Positions 19,502 to 29,991 of a DNA stretch of 64,000 nucleotides are shown here, in pieces (the stretch's first letter is position 1; each line of letters starts with the position of its first letter). The notes below the pieces were generated by a model. It did no database searches, was not told the origin of the DNA, and worked only from the letters and a program-made list of their open reading frames with translations. The translations under genes and the position numbers were made by a program. The DNA is from Lentisphaerales bacterium (GTDB taxonomy: Bacteria; Verrucomicrobiota; Lentisphaeria; Lentisphaerales; Lentisphaeraceae): the NCBI GenBank assembly GCA_022446985.1, contig JAKVBD010000018.1, positions 1 through 64,000 on the forward strand, given 5' to 3'.

Positions 19502-19984
19502 ATGAAGAAAGTCATGTTTGTTTGTCTTGGGAATATTTGTCGCTCGCCAGTCGGTGAGGCAGTCTTTCGTCATTTGGTAGAAGAGCGCGGTTTAGGTGCT
19601 AAGTACACTTGTGACTCATCTGGAACCAGCGCCTTTCACGAAGGTGCAGACCCTGACCCACGCATGGGAATTACCGCTGAAAAGCATGGCGTGCCGATGG
19701 ACCATAAGGCGCAACAATTCACGAAATCTCACTATGAGATTTTTGACGTGATCATTGCTATGGATCGCTCAAATTATCAGGGCATCATTTCCACATCTCA
19801 AAATCATAAACTTCGCGATAAAGTTCACATGCTGCGCGAGTTTGATCCGGAAGCCGATTCTCCACAAGCTGAAGTTCCTGACCCATACTACAAAGGTGGG
19901 ATGGAAGCTTTCGAAGAAGTTTACCAGATGGCAGTAAGATCTTGCAATCAATTGATTGACGAGCTGGAAGCAGGCAGGCTTTAA
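19502..19984 (+). CDS. Low molecular weight protein-tyrosine phosphatase
   Basis: A 160-aa cytosolic phosphatase. The P-loop CX5R is 'CLGNICR' (Cys8-Arg14) followed by Ser, and the general-acid Asp lies in 'VPDPYYKG'. Length and motif order match the family. In bacteria these often act with tyrosine kinases in exopolysaccharide control, but no kinase or capsule gene is nearby, so its substrate is open. It follows yggS with a 7-nt gap and is probably in the same transcript. Confidence 0.93.
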   Translation: MKKVMFVCLGNICRSPVGEAVFRHLVEERGLGAKYTCDSSGTSAFHEGADPDPRMGITAEKHGVPMDHKAQQFTKSHYEIFDVIIAMDRSNYQGIISTSQNHKLRDKVHMLREFDPEADSPQAEVPDPYYKGGMEAFEEVYQMAVRSCNQLIDELEAGRL

Positions 19985-20069
19985 AATATTACCGATTTAT
20001 CTCCTTTAATAACTAGATGTAGATATTTGTTATTTCTTCGTATATGCTTTTAAAGTAAAAAGGGCTTAT

Positions 20070-21470
20070 ATGAAAAATGGAACAGTAGCTTTCCTATGGT
20101 TTGCTTCACTTTTAATTACGTGGAATTTAGCAAAGAAACAAACTGTTGATGTTAAGGCAGGACCTTCAAGTCTGAATAATTATTCAGAAAGTAGGCTAGA
20201 AAAAGAAACGGTTGGAGAGGCAGAAATTCCTTCAGGCTCTCCTGGTTCACGAAGAATTTTAGTACAGAATAAAACTGAAAAAAGTCCTGATGCAGAAGCA
20301 TTGTGGAGACAACTGCGTATTGAAGTAATTCCGGCTGGTTCTAGAGTTTCGTATCGAGAGTTTTTTGAATTGTGGAATCATTTAAATAATCTAAATGATT
20401 TAGAATTGTTGGCTATAATTAAAACTTCACATACAAAAGAATATTCTGATTTATCACGAGTCGTTAATAGAATGGCTTTATCTATTATAGGTGAAAACAA
20501 TCCAAAAGCAGCTTTTCCGCTTCTTGAAGGTTTAAGTCACGATGCGAAAGAAATGTCTTTCATGAATTTGATTGAAGGCTGGAGTGAGGTCGACCCAGAG
20601 AATACCTTGGAGTGGCTTGAAAGTTCAGATCCTTTAGAAATGTCAGCAGAGCATTACACCACTGTATTCATGAAGCTTGCGAGGAAAGCCTTAGACCTTG
20701 CCTTAAAATCTTTTGAATCCATAGATGTTAACTGCAAAGTTGATGCCTTTAAAGGGATTTGTGGACAATTTAAAAGTTCTGAGGATTTCCATTTATTGCT
20801 GGAGAATTTTTCTATACATACAAACTCACAGTTAGTTGAAGTTTTGGCTGACTCTTGGTCATTGATAGATCCTCAAGCGGCCATAGCATGGGGGCAAAAC
20901 TTAGATCCAGAAAATCGTAAAGACGCTCTTTATACTGTTAAGTACCGATGGCTGAATAATGACCCTCATAGTGCAGCTGAATGGATTACTCATAATTCCG
21001 TAGATTTAAAGGAAGATATTGCTATGGTGATAACTCATTGGAACTCTTTAGAAGCGGTTGATTGGTTAAAAAGCCTTCCTATTGAAAATGAATTAGATAG
21101 GGATCATGGTTTTATAAATTATATCCATAATAGCTCTTATAACCCTCAGGAATTGGTGCCAGTTATCAATGATATAAGTGATAGGGATTTACGAAAAAAT
21201 GCTGCGATTAAGGTATATAGTTATTTTTTGGAATATGTAGGTCTTGATAAGGGAAAAGAGTTCCTAGTTTCAAGAAATGATTTTACAGAAGATGAGAAGA
21301 TTGCAATAATTCAAAAAATCACAAGTTCTATTGATGATCCATTTTCAGATCCTGCGGAAGACCCTTTTGCTGCTGTTACAGATGAAGCATTTGTATCTGA
21401 AGGTGCGGTAGGAACTGCAGGAAACAGAACAGTCAAAGTATCTGTTGCCGCTCCGGATGTAGTAGAGTAA
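20070..21470 (+). CDS. Secreted/anchored helical-repeat protein, unknown function
   Basis: A 466-aa protein with an N-terminal hydrophobic anchor ('GTVAFLWFASLLITWNLA') and a low-complexity linker. It then has at least four copies of a helical repeat with the pattern W-x-x-x-D-P-x-x-A-x-x-W: 'GWSEVDPENTLEWLES', 'SWSLIDPQAAIAWGQ', 'RWLNNDPHSAAEWI' and 'THWNSLEAVDWLKS'. Similar W/DP repeats occur in Verrucomicrobia and Lentisphaerae proteins of unknown role. It probably forms an alpha-solenoid outside the cytoplasm. No catalytic motif is visible. Confidence 0.75.
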   Translation: MKNGTVAFLWFASLLITWNLAKKQTVDVKAGPSSLNNYSESRLEKETVGEAEIPSGSPGSRRILVQNKTEKSPDAEALWRQLRIEVIPAGSRVSYREFFELWNHLNNLNDLELLAIIKTSHTKEYSDLSRVVNRMALSIIGENNPKAAFPLLEGLSHDAKEMSFMNLIEGWSEVDPENTLEWLESSDPLEMSAEHYTTVFMKLARKALDLALKSFESIDVNCKVDAFKGICGQFKSSEDFHLLLENFSIHTNSQLVEVLADSWSLIDPQAAIAWGQNLDPENRKDALYTVKYRWLNNDPHSAAEWITHNSVDLKEDIAMVITHWNSLEAVDWLKSLPIENELDRDHGFINYIHNSSYNPQELVPVINDISDRDLRKNAAIKVYSYFLEYVGLDKGKEFLVSRNDFTEDEKIAIIQKITSSIDDPFSDPAEDPFAAVTDEAFVSEGAVGTAGNRTVKVSVAAPDVVE

Positions 21471-21505
21471 TTAATTTACAGATCAAGCACTTGATAGAAA
21501 GTGAA

Positions 21506-22262
21506 CTATTCTTTGATATTCCTTAAAATAGCTTTAGCTAATTGATATTCTACAAAATCAATAGTGTACGGATGTAAACTTTCAGCTAGAAGCCTCTTGG
21601 CTTTTTCTTTTTTTCCATTACTCAATTCAAAGAGAGCTTGGTATAAATATATTTTGGGGCGCAGATATATTTGTTTTTTTAGATGTTTGTGAAGTTGAGG
21701 TTCGTCAATTTTCTTTTGAACATAATCCTTGTATCGCATGAAAGAATAATTTTGTATGATATCAGAATTCTTGGTAAGGATTTTGTTTCGTTTTAAGTCT
21801 GAGGCAGGAGTAAGTGCATGTAGTAATATTATGAAGCGTTCATCATAATTAGATTTCGTTATAGCTTCTTTTAGGAGTTTGATTGCTTCTTCAGTCTCTG
21901 CCATAAATAAATGAGTTAAAATCGCAAAGTAACTTTTTTCTTGAGTTGACCTTATTGAGGGAATTAAGCCTTTTGCAGCCTGAAAATCTTGGTTGTTTAA
22001 ATTATAAGATCAAGCTTAACTTTAGACCGTTAAAATCTTCTGGAGATAAAGATAGAAAATGGTCTAAACTTTCTGAAGAATCTTTTATTTTGTCTTCCTT
22101 TAGCAGAAACAGAGACTTAAAGTAAAAGTGCCTAGAGTCATCAGGGTGCTTTTTCTTTGCTTCATTTACAGTATATTTGAAATTTTCTTTCTGATTCAGT
22201 AAAAACCAAACACGTCCTTCCGTGTAAGGTAAGCGGTGAGTTAACTCATTGCTTACAGACAT
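21506..22262 (-). pseudogene. TPR-like protein gene, frameshifted
   Basis: Two adjacent frames belong together. The N-terminal part (from ATG 22262) contains TPR-like helices ('GRVWFLLNQKENFKYTVNEA', 'HFYFKSLFLLKEDK') and ends at 22002 after 'DFNGLKLS'. The next frame continues with 'NNQDFQAAKGL', then 'AEEAIKLLKEAI'-like and 'YLYQALFELSNGKKEKAKRL' helices to 21506. The shift lies near 22000-22020. The start is 1 nt after the stop of the upstream SGNH gene, so translation was coupled. It is probably inactive unless the shift is a sequencing error. Confidence 0.65.
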
Positions 22263-22263
22263 T

Positions 22264-23574
22264 CTAATTTTTCTTAATTTCTAACTTATACTTCTCAGGA
22301 ACAGCCAGCTGGTGAATTTCTTTTTCGTATTTCTTTGCCAGTTTTAGGTACTCATCTAACTGTGGTTGAATAGACTTTCTAAACTCAGCAAGCTTTTCAG
22401 GTTGGTCGGCGAATTTCTTTCTACGGCCTTTCATTTTTGCCTGAAGTGAGCGGTAAGGGCGCATGGCTTCATCATTTCTTTTGGCATTTAATTGGGCTAT
22501 TTTAAGAGATTGATGGTAAGTTGGGGATTTCTGAAGCTTTGAGAGGTCTATTCCTGAAGTAAGCTGAATGTTACTAAGGTTTGTAGCGACTTCAACATCG
22601 TTCATAAAGATCGAATAGCTGCCTTTCTCAAGACCGGTTATTTTGAGTAGCTCTTTATTGAAATCGTATTTCTGTAAAACATGCTGCAATCCAAGCTTTG
22701 GATCATCAATATATTCAAATGGCTTAGCTCCTGGTTTACCTGTACCGGTAATAACCCAAGGTAGATACTTGGGAGTTACGGAGCACTGAATTGAAGTAGT
22801 AGTGGCATTTAATTCAGAGATATTGCCTGACGCCTTGCTGTTGGTATCTATTTTTATACTTGGGATACGAGTTCTGTTGCCTTTGAAGTATTCAATCATT
22901 TGTGCTGCCATAATGGCCATACCACTTGGGTCTGGGTGAATGGAATCTGGAATCAGAGTAAAGTTCTTCTCAGCTTTTCTATACTCTGCTGTAGCATCGT
23001 TTAGAGGGCTCCAGAAGTCGATGTAGTTCAATCTTGCATCATTCGCAACAGCTCTTAGCCAACCGCCATACATTGCCAGTTTTGCATTGAGGTTTTTGTG
23101 AGTGTTTAATCTTTCAAAGCGGAAGTTTCCTTCGGCGACTTTGAGCCTGTACTGTTGATGATCAAACATAGTTGGCGAAAGAATTATAAGCTCAGCATCT
23201 ATACCTTTGATTCTTTCAGCAATCTTCAGCATATCTGTTTTATAGGTGGTAAAGTTTTCTTCTGAGTAGTCTTTATAGCCGGCATCATTCATACCGAGAA
23301 GAAGAGAAACCCACTGGGGGTTTTGAAATTTAAGATCTTCATCGAAACGATCCAGTAAATGGATGGCTTTATCGCCACTAACACCTGAAGTAAAAGTATG
23401 CAGTTCCAGGTCGTGGTAACGGGTGTAGAGAAAGTTTTCTACGTACTGGGTGTACATGCACTGGTGTGTAATAGAATCACCGGCAAACACTATGGTGTCG
23501 CTTTTTGCTGGACTAAAAGGCTTTTGAGCTTGAAGGGCTGCTGTAAAAAACAGCAGCATCATAAATAATTTCAT
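22264..23574 (-). CDS. Secreted SGNH/GDSL hydrolase with C-terminal extension
   Basis: About 436 aa. A signal peptide ('LFMMLLFFTAALQAQ') precedes the SGNH domain with block I 'IVFAGDSITHQ', block III 'LLLGMNDAGY' and block V 'DSIHPDPSGMAIMA', so all four catalytic or oxyanion positions are present. The C-terminal 150 residues are an extension rich in Lys and helices. ATG 23574 is preferred over GTG 23580. It probably de-esterifies a polysaccharide; the exact substrate is unknown. Confidence 0.87.
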   Translation of the reverse strand: MKLFMMLLFFTAALQAQKPFSPAKSDTIVFAGDSITHQCMYTQYVENFLYTRYHDLELHTFTSGVSGDKAIHLLDRFDEDLKFQNPQWVSLLLGMNDAGYKDYSEENFTTYKTDMLKIAERIKGIDAELIILSPTMFDHQQYRLKVAEGNFRFERLNTHKNLNAKLAMYGGWLRAVANDARLNYIDFWSPLNDATAEYRKAEKNFTLIPDSIHPDPSGMAIMAAQMIEYFKGNRTRIPSIKIDTNSKASGNISELNATTTSIQCSVTPKYLPWVITGTGKPGAKPFEYIDDPKLGLQHVLQKYDFNKELLKITGLEKGSYSIFMNDVEVATNLSNIQLTSGIDLSKLQKSPTYHQSLKIAQLNAKRNDEAMRPYRSLQAKMKGRRKKFADQPEKLAEFRKSIQPQLDEYLKLAKKYEKEIHQLAVPEKYKLEIKKN

Positions 23575-23641
23575 AAACACACTCGAAAATTAAATTCCGT
23601 ATATGCTATTTCATGCAATCCTTTTTTACAAGAGGTCTGGC

Positions 23642-24775
23642 TTAGAAGCGCGTCACATTATAGTGAGCCAGTAAAGCGACATCACCCAGTTCTATGAGGT
23701 CACCAGGGAAGACTGTGGCTTTTTCAACTTCTTCGCGATTAACGATAGTTTTGTTGAAGCTGCCGTTATCCTGGATGGAGAACATTTTGTCTCGCACCAT
23801 GAGGTTACTGTGACTACGGGAAACAGAGGGTGAGTCGATCTGAATGTCTGCAGTACTGACACGACCAATTTTATACATGCTGTTTGGCATGAGAGGGTAG
23901 GTCTTTGAATCTGCACCGGAGAGCACAGTCAGAGCCATTTCCGGTTTGGCTTTTACCTTTTTGAATAAGTGAAAACTTCTGGCGTTGACATCTCCTTCAA
24001 ATTCGACATCTATTTCTTCTTTGCCAATAGAGATGACTTCGCCACCTTCCAGTTTAACCGGCTTGCTGATACGAACTCCATTAACGCAAATAGCCGCTCG
24101 GCAAGTTCCCATCTTATCAATAAAGACGCCATCTTGAGTCCAGTAAACTAAAGCTGTGAAAGCTGCTGCGGAATCGCTGTAGACTTTCACGTCACATATA
24201 GGGTGTGTACCAATAAGACAAGAGTCTTTGGCAGTTTGCCATTCTTTGTTTTTATATTTTAAAGTGACTTTCCCGGGAAGTTCAGACTTAGACAGTTCTG
24301 CTGCGATCATCTTTTTATTTATGGAGACAGTATCTAGAGTCAGGACGTTACTGGCTTCATAGATAAGCCAGTGTTGACCAAGTTTTGTCACGAGTCTTGA
24401 TTCAATTGGCGTAAAAGCCTGGCGCGTTGCGATACCATCAAATGCAGTGATGTCTCTTTTGCCTTTATCCATGAAAAGGCACTCAGTCTTGACCTTCATT
24501 ATGCTTAGGTGAACAGGAGAAAGAGCATTGTCATCGATGGTGACAGTCGCATCTTGAGAACGACCAATGGTGTATTCAAACTCATCTGCATCTAGAGGAA
24601 ATTCACGACAAGAACTACCAGTCACCATATATATAGCAGGCGGAAGGTCTGTAAGGACTCTGGTTTGCGAGTTGTCTGTAGAAACCGGTTCTTTAAGCAA
24701 TATTTGCTTTGTTGTGGGTATACCGGCACTGCCATTTGTCCTGCCGCCAAAATCAGGTCTAAGTGTTTTGTCCAT
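23642..24775 (-). CDS. Protein with three FHA domains
   Basis: A 377-aa cytosolic protein. Two or three forkhead-associated domains can be read: residues about 50-150 ('YTIGRSQDATVTID'), about 180-265 (divergent: 'CLIGTHPICDVKV') and about 280-370 (canonical: 'YKIGRVSTADIQID' then 'SVSRSHSNLMV'). FHA domains bind phosphothreonine peptides, so it may read signals from Ser/Thr kinases such as the one encoded at 33.7 kb (inference). Good ribosome binding site GGAG, 5 nt before ATG. Confidence 0.87.
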   Translation of the reverse strand: MDKTLRPDFGGRTNGSAGIPTTKQILLKEPVSTDNSQTRVLTDLPPAIYMVTGSSCREFPLDADEFEYTIGRSQDATVTIDDNALSPVHLSIMKVKTECLFMDKGKRDITAFDGIATRQAFTPIESRLVTKLGQHWLIYEASNVLTLDTVSINKKMIAAELSKSELPGKVTLKYKNKEWQTAKDSCLIGTHPICDVKVYSDSAAAFTALVYWTQDGVFIDKMGTCRAAICVNGVRISKPVKLEGGEVISIGKEEIDVEFEGDVNARSFHLFKKVKAKPEMALTVLSGADSKTYPLMPNSMYKIGRVSTADIQIDSPSVSRSHSNLMVRDKMFSIQDNGSFNKTIVNREEVEKATVFPGDLIELGDVALLAHYNVTRF

Positions 24776-24857
24776 TGTTGCTCCAGATGCTAAGAAAATC
24801 TATTTGTCGTTCAACAGGTTTATGGCAACTATAGACCCTAAATGTCAGTAGGACAAC

Positions 24858-26762
24858 TCACCAATTGTCATCATAAACATAGATATTGTCATCAGGGAAA
24901 GAGTTACTTTCTGGTTGGCTGGCTTGAGGTGCAGACGTTTGGCTGCCTTTTTTAAGGACGTGCAGAAAGGGTGATAAATGATTAGGTTTATTATCCTGAT
25001 AGCCTTTGAAGGCGGGCCAAAAGAGAAAAAGCTGCTCTCTGGCGCGTGTCATGGCGACGTAAAGAAGGCGTCTTTCTTCTTCAAAATTGGTTGAGGATCT
25101 ATGTACTGGTATGGCACCATCTGCAACATTTAAGATATACACACAGTCCCACTCTTTGCCTTTCGCTGAGTGAATGGTGCTGAGGATTAGGGAGGATTCA
25201 AATTCATCTTCATCGGGGTCTACTTGATCAAGAAGCAGATCTGCTGCAAAGTCACTCAGTGACTCAGCTTCCATGAGCTGTGCTACCAGAGTATTTATAT
25301 CAATCAGCCGCGAGGACGCATCTTCATATTGATTAAAGATGACGGTTTTATACCATTCTTGACACTGACTGATGAGTTCCTGGCTGGGAGTATCCGGCCA
25401 GTCAGTTTCGGTGATGGTGAGTAAATGCTCGGTAAATTCAGTCGCTTTGGCAGGTATTTTTGCTTTGGGTGTTTTGCCGGCAGCGAGAGGTTCGGCCAGT
25501 TTTTCCGCAGTCTTTTGACCTATCCCTGGTATGAGGAGCAAAACTCTTAACCATGCTGCGGTATTTTCACTAAAGCAACAACTGATCAAAGACATGAAGT
25601 CGCGCACGTGGGCAGCCTCTGTCAGTTTGATACCGCCATATTTTTTATAAGGAAGCCTTTCCTGAACAAGTAATTTCTCAAGTGCAAGAGCCTGCATACT
25701 GGATCTAAAAAGAACTGCCTGCTGGTGTAGTGGAATTCCCTGGTGAAGGTTATTATAGATTTTGTCTAACAGTTGGTGGGAAACCTGATTTATGTCTTTG
25801 CCTTCTATGAGCATTGGCGAAGGACCAATTTTATGGTCTGCTGACTGAAGTTCTTTTGGATAAACTTCGGTTGATTCAGAAATGACGTCATTGCACGCAT
25901 CGAGAATAGGCTGACTGCTGCGGTAGTTGTCTTCCAATTTGACGATTTGCGCTTCTTTAAAGTCGTTTATGAAGTCACGCATTTGGACAGAAAGTGCACC
26001 GCGGAATGAATAAATACTTTGGCAATCGTCACCCACCGCCATGATGTTTTCATGGCCTTTAACGAGTTCTTTAAGAATCTCTATCTGAACACGACTGGTG
26101 TCTTGGTACTCATCTACCATGACGTAGTCGTAAGCTTTGCGTATGATGTCGCCTTGAGGGGATTGTAGAACTTTGAGCCATGTTTCTAAAATGTCATCGT
26201 AATCGAGTAAGCCGCCGATTTCTTTTCTTTTTCGAAGTCCAAGTATTTTTTCACGCAGCCAGTTCCCTTCGGCTCTGGCCTGTGGAAAAAATTTGGCAAT
26301 GACATCATGAGGGTCTTCTTGCAGGTTGACGCTGAGACTATTGAGATGCAGAACATCTTTCACAGACATACCAATTGAGTTGAGCAATTGTTTATCGCTG
26401 TCGACCAAGTCCATTTGGAGAAGTCTTTTACAGTCTCTGTCGTCTACAATATTAAATGCTGAGTCGGTGATTTGTAATCTCTTTAACCAGCGAAAGGCCG
26501 TGGCGTGAAAAGTTCCACCGATATGTTGTAAGTCGGCAGAGTTTCCCAGATTGCACAGTAATTTACCGGCCCGTTCATTCATTTCTGCGGCAGCTTTACG
26601 GGTGAAAGTTAACAGCAGAATTCTTTCAGGTTGGACTCCCTCGGCAACAAGTGATGCAAAGCGGTGAGTCAAAGTACGGGTTTTACCGGTTCCTGCACCG
26701 GCTAGAACGAGGAGGGCCCCTTTGCGGTGCTGGACTACTTGACTTTGGGCCTGGTTTAACAT
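24858..26762 (-). CDS. UvrD/Rep-family ATP-dependent DNA helicase
   Basis: A 634-aa superfamily 1 helicase. The Q-motif 'LNQAQSQVV', Walker A 'AGAGTGKT' (21-28), motif Ia 'LLTFTRKAAAEM', motif II 'VDEYQDTS', motif III 'GDDCQSIYSFRGA', motif IV 'LEDNYRSSQ', motif V 'LSTIHSAKGKEWD' and motif VI 'YVAMTRARE' are all present. It is slightly shorter than E. coli UvrD. It unwinds DNA in repair. The start lies 8 nt downstream of the lipoprotein gene stop. Confidence 0.93.
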   Translation of the reverse strand: MLNQAQSQVVQHRKGALLVLAGAGTGKTRTLTHRFASLVAEGVQPERILLLTFTRKAAAEMNERAGKLLCNLGNSADLQHIGGTFHATAFRWLKRLQITDSAFNIVDDRDCKRLLQMDLVDSDKQLLNSIGMSVKDVLHLNSLSVNLQEDPHDVIAKFFPQARAEGNWLREKILGLRKRKEIGGLLDYDDILETWLKVLQSPQGDIIRKAYDYVMVDEYQDTSRVQIEILKELVKGHENIMAVGDDCQSIYSFRGALSVQMRDFINDFKEAQIVKLEDNYRSSQPILDACNDVISESTEVYPKELQSADHKIGPSPMLIEGKDINQVSHQLLDKIYNNLHQGIPLHQQAVLFRSSMQALALEKLLVQERLPYKKYGGIKLTEAAHVRDFMSLISCCFSENTAAWLRVLLLIPGIGQKTAEKLAEPLAAGKTPKAKIPAKATEFTEHLLTITETDWPDTPSQELISQCQEWYKTVIFNQYEDASSRLIDINTLVAQLMEAESLSDFAADLLLDQVDPDEDEFESSLILSTIHSAKGKEWDCVYILNVADGAIPVHRSSTNFEEERRLLYVAMTRAREQLFLFWPAFKGYQDNKPNHLSPFLHVLKKGSQTSAPQASQPESNSFPDDNIYVYDDNW

Positions 26763-26770
26763 TTATGTTT

Positions 26771-27427
26771 TCAGTCTTCTTCTTTCTTATCGAGGAAACT
26801 GAGTTTTGAAGCATCAAATTTTACGACAAAGCGGCCATCGGATTCTGCAAATGATTTGTCATCTGCTGAATAATGCCATTCGGCTAAGTTGGCGATGTTT
26901 TTGTGAGCATTTGTTTCGTTGATCAATGAAGGCGTTTTGACTTTAAATGAGACCTTAATTTTACTGGCAGCCTGGAGCATATCTGGATTTTGCTTCAGCT
27001 TGCTGATGTTATATGGATAAAGTGCCGCAAAGACATAGTTTTTGTCTTCTTTTTCAAGGCTGGTGTAGGGTAGGAGACCTTTTCTCAGGGCTTGTTGCAA
27101 GTCGCTGATTTGCAGGTTTATGTAGGCATTTATACGGTTGTTGTCGTTATTTACACGCAGGGAGATAACATTGACACTCTCAAATTTCTTAAAGTGCTCG
27201 CGCAGTTTTTTCTCATTGAAAATACGCGGCATGTCTGAAGCTTTTTGCTGTTTATTTAAGCCTTGTAGAACAACTTCAGAATCCTGCAGAAGTGTCATGG
27301 CTTTGAGTGGCATGGAGTACCTCAGAACGATTTTGGCAGAGCCATCACCATTCAGCTGAATGTACTCATCGAGATGGACGCAGCCCGATAAGAAAATCAG
27401 GGCTGCGGCGATTAACAGTCGAATCAC
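26771..27427 (-). CDS. Lipoprotein of unknown function
   Basis: A 218-aa protein with a type II signal peptide: 'LLIAAALIFLSGCVHLDEYI', lipobox LSGC with the lipidated Cys at residue 16. The mature part begins with 'LNGDGSAKIVLRYSMP', a pattern seen in small outer-membrane or periplasmic lipoproteins of unknown function. Its ATG overlaps the clpC stop by 4 nt (ATGA), so translation is coupled to clpC. A role in envelope stress would fit but is only inference. Confidence 0.82.
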   Translation of the reverse strand: MIRLLIAAALIFLSGCVHLDEYIQLNGDGSAKIVLRYSMPLKAMTLLQDSEVVLQGLNKQQKASDMPRIFNEKKLREHFKKFESVNVISLRVNNDNNRINAYINLQISDLQQALRKGLLPYTSLEKEDKNYVFAALYPYNISKLKQNPDMLQAASKIKVSFKVKTPSLINETNAHKNIANLAEWHYSADDKSFAESDGRFVVKFDASKLSFLDKKEED

Positions 27428-29961
27428 TTACTGGCGGCCTTTGTTTTTCTAGCCGCTGTTTTGGCAGTAGATTTCTTACGACCGGGCTTTTTCTCAAGGA
27501 AGAATAGCAGTTTATTGCCATCTGCCTGAGCTTTGGCAACCATACCGGATTTCAGGTTACCGCGCAGAATTTCTTCTGCAAGGTAATCTTCAATGTGGCG
27601 TTCAACAGCTCTTCTGAGAGGTCTTGCACCGTATTCGGGCTTGTAACCTTTTTCAATGAGAAAGTCGCGGACGTCATCGCCGTACTTCATGTTCATTTCT
27701 TTTTCTTTAAGGCGCTCAACAATCTTCACAATTTCAAGGTCAACGATGTCGCGCAAGTGCTCTTTCGCCAGCTGACGGAAGACAATAACTTCGTCGAGAC
27801 GGTTGAGGAACTCAGGTTTGAAGTGCTTTTTGGCAGCATCATGAAGTTTGTCTACCTGTCTTTCGTACTCCATGTCATCGTCCATACTGCCGAAACCAAC
27901 CATACCAGAGTTGCTCAGTTTGGAGGCACCAACATTTGAAGTCATAATGACGATGGTGTTACGGAAGTTGATCTTCACACCGTTAGTGTCTGTGACTATG
28001 CCTTCTTCCATGATTTGCAGCATGATGTTCATGACATCCGGGTGAGCTTTTTCGATTTCATCGAATAGAACGACAGAGTATGGTCTGCGTCTGACTTTTT
28101 CGGTTAGTTCACCACCATCGCCATGGCCGACGTATCCCGGAGGAGAACCGACAAGACGTGTGACGTTAAATTTTTCCATGTACTCGGACATATCGACCTG
28201 AATCAGAGCTTCGGCATCGCCAAACATGTTTTCGGCAATTGTCTTAGCAAGTAGTGTTTTACCTACACCAGTTGGGCCTAAGAACATGAAGGAGCCGATT
28301 GGTCTCTTTGGATCTTTTAGGTCGGCTCTGGAGCGGCGCAGTGAACGAGTCACTGACTGAATAGCTTCGTTTTGACCGATGATGTTTAGAGCAAGGTCTT
28401 TTTCCATATTGAGAAGCTTTTGAAGTTCACATTCTTCAAGCTGTTTGATTGGCACGCCAGTCAAGTTTGCAACGATGTGACTTATCTCATCGGCATCGAT
28501 AGTGACAATCTTGCTGTCGTTTTCCTGCTTCCACTTCTCAAGAGTGTTTTCAAGATCTTTTTTCAGTGACTTTTCTTTATCGCGAAGATTAGCCGCGGCT
28601 TCAAAACTTTGGTTTTCGATGGCATCTTTTTTCTGAATCTGAATATTATTTATTTCTTCTTCGATATGTTTGAGGTCTGGTGGTCTCACCATTGCAGCAA
28701 TACGGGCTCTGGCTCCGGCTTCATCCATAACATCGATAGCTTTGTCTGGCAATTGACGACCGGTAATATAGCGTTCAGAAAGCTTAACTGCTTCTTCGAG
28801 GGCCGCATCAGTATACTTGACATGGTGGTGCTCTTCATATTTATAGACGATGCCACTAAGGATCTCTATAGCATCTTCACCAGAAGGAGCATTGACTACA
28901 AGTGACTGGAAACGTCTTTCAAGTGCCGAGTCTTTTTCGATGTATTTGCGGTACTCATCCATAGTAGTCGCACCAACACACTGAATCTCACCACGGGAAA
29001 GAGCCGGTTTTAAGATGTTTGAGGCGTCCATTGCACCTTCTGCACTACCGGCACCAACGATAGTGTGTAACTCGTCGATGAAAAGGATGACGTTTTTGTT
29101 TGCCTTCATTTCCTCCATGACGGCTTTGATTCTTTCTTCAAATTGACCACGGTACTTTGTACCGGCAATCATTTGTGGCAGGTCGAGAGCAACGACTACT
29201 TTGTTGCGCAGGATGTCTGGAACTGTACCTTCGATAATCGCCTGAGCAAGACCTTCAACTATAGCAGTTTTACCAACACCGGCTTCACCGATAAGAACAG
29301 GGTTGTTTTTATTGCGGCGGCAAAGGATTTGAATGATACGCTCAATTTCATGTGAGCGGCCAATAACCGGATCAAGCTCTTTATTGCGAGCCATTTCAGT
29401 CAGGTCACGACCATAAGAACGCAACGCTGGCATTTCATTTGTGCGTGGTGCATTCTCTTCCTTTTTGGGAGTTGATTGAGCCTTGGCATCTGCTGGGATG
29501 TAATTTGGGTCTAAAGCTTTTAGGACTTCGCGACGAATTGAATCCGCATCGACATTTAATGAACGTAGAACCTGAGCTGCGATGCCTTCACCTTCGCGAA
29601 GAAGACCAAGTAGTAGGTGCTCAGTTCCGATGTAGTTATAGTTAAGTGAACGGGCTTCACGAGCCGCAAGAGTAAGAACTTTCTTTACGCGTGGTGTTAG
29701 AGGAATATCGCCTTCCTGTACAGTTGTTCCTCCAGGAGGAGAAAGTTTTTCTACTGCAGTTCTTACGGTATTTAAGTCCAGCCCCATAGCTTGTAGAGCA
29801 GAAACCGCCACTCCTTGGCCAAGAACGATCAGTCCTAGTAGTACGTGTTCAGTTCCAACACAGTCGTGATTGTATTTTTGCGCTTCACTTTTAGCCAGAA
29901 TCAAAACCTGTTGAGCTCTAGGTGTGAAGTTATTCATCGCAAAGTCAAAATCGTCGCTCAC
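27424..29961 (-). CDS. clpC: ATP-dependent Clp protease ATP-binding subunit ClpC
   Basis: An 845-aa Hsp100 unfoldase that feeds proteins to ClpP. Domain order: double Clp-N repeat (about 10-150), AAA-1 with 'GEAGVGKT' and 'LFIDELHTI', a UVR-containing middle domain (about 430-490), AAA-2 with 'GPTGVGKT', and the D2-small domain ending in a Lys/Ala-rich tail ('[19 protein letters not shown]'), which is unusual for ClpC. GTG 29961 has an AAGGA site, but '[10 protein letters not shown]' starting at ATG 29937 matches the usual ClpC N-terminus better. Confidence 0.95.
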   Translation of the reverse strand: MSDDFDFAMNNFTPRAQQVLILAKSEAQKYNHDCVGTEHVLLGLIVLGQGVAVSALQAMGLDLNTVRTAVEKLSPPGGTTVQEGDIPLTPRVKKVLTLAAREARSLNYNYIGTEHLLLGLLREGEGIAAQVLRSLNVDADSIRREVLKALDPNYIPADAKAQSTPKKEENAPRTNEMPALRSYGRDLTEMARNKELDPVIGRSHEIERIIQILCRRNKNNPVLIGEAGVGKTAIVEGLAQAIIEGTVPDILRNKVVVALDLPQMIAGTKYRGQFEERIKAVMEEMKANKNVILFIDELHTIVGAGSAEGAMDASNILKPALSRGEIQCVGATTMDEYRKYIEKDSALERRFQSLVVNAPSGEDAIEILSGIVYKYEEHHHVKYTDAALEEAVKLSERYITGRQLPDKAIDVMDEAGARARIAAMVRPPDLKHIEEEINNIQIQKKDAIENQSFEAAANLRDKEKSLKKDLENTLEKWKQENDSKIVTIDADEISHIVANLTGVPIKQLEECELQKLLNMEKDLALNIIGQNEAIQSVTRSLRRSRADLKDPKRPIGSFMFLGPTGVGKTLLAKTIAENMFGDAEALIQVDMSEYMEKFNVTRLVGSPPGYVGHGDGGELTEKVRRRPYSVVLFDEIEKAHPDVMNIMLQIMEEGIVTDTNGVKINFRNTIVIMTSNVGASKLSNSGMVGFGSMDDDMEYERQVDKLHDAAKKHFKPEFLNRLDEVIVFRQLAKEHLRDIVDLEIVKIVERLKEKEMNMKYGDDVRDFLIEKGYKPEYGARPLRRAVERHIEDYLAEEILRGNLKSGMVAKAQADGNKLLFFLEKKPGRKKSTAKTAARKTKAASK

Positions 29962-29991
29962 TATATAAATCCTTAAGTTAAAATCTCTTTT

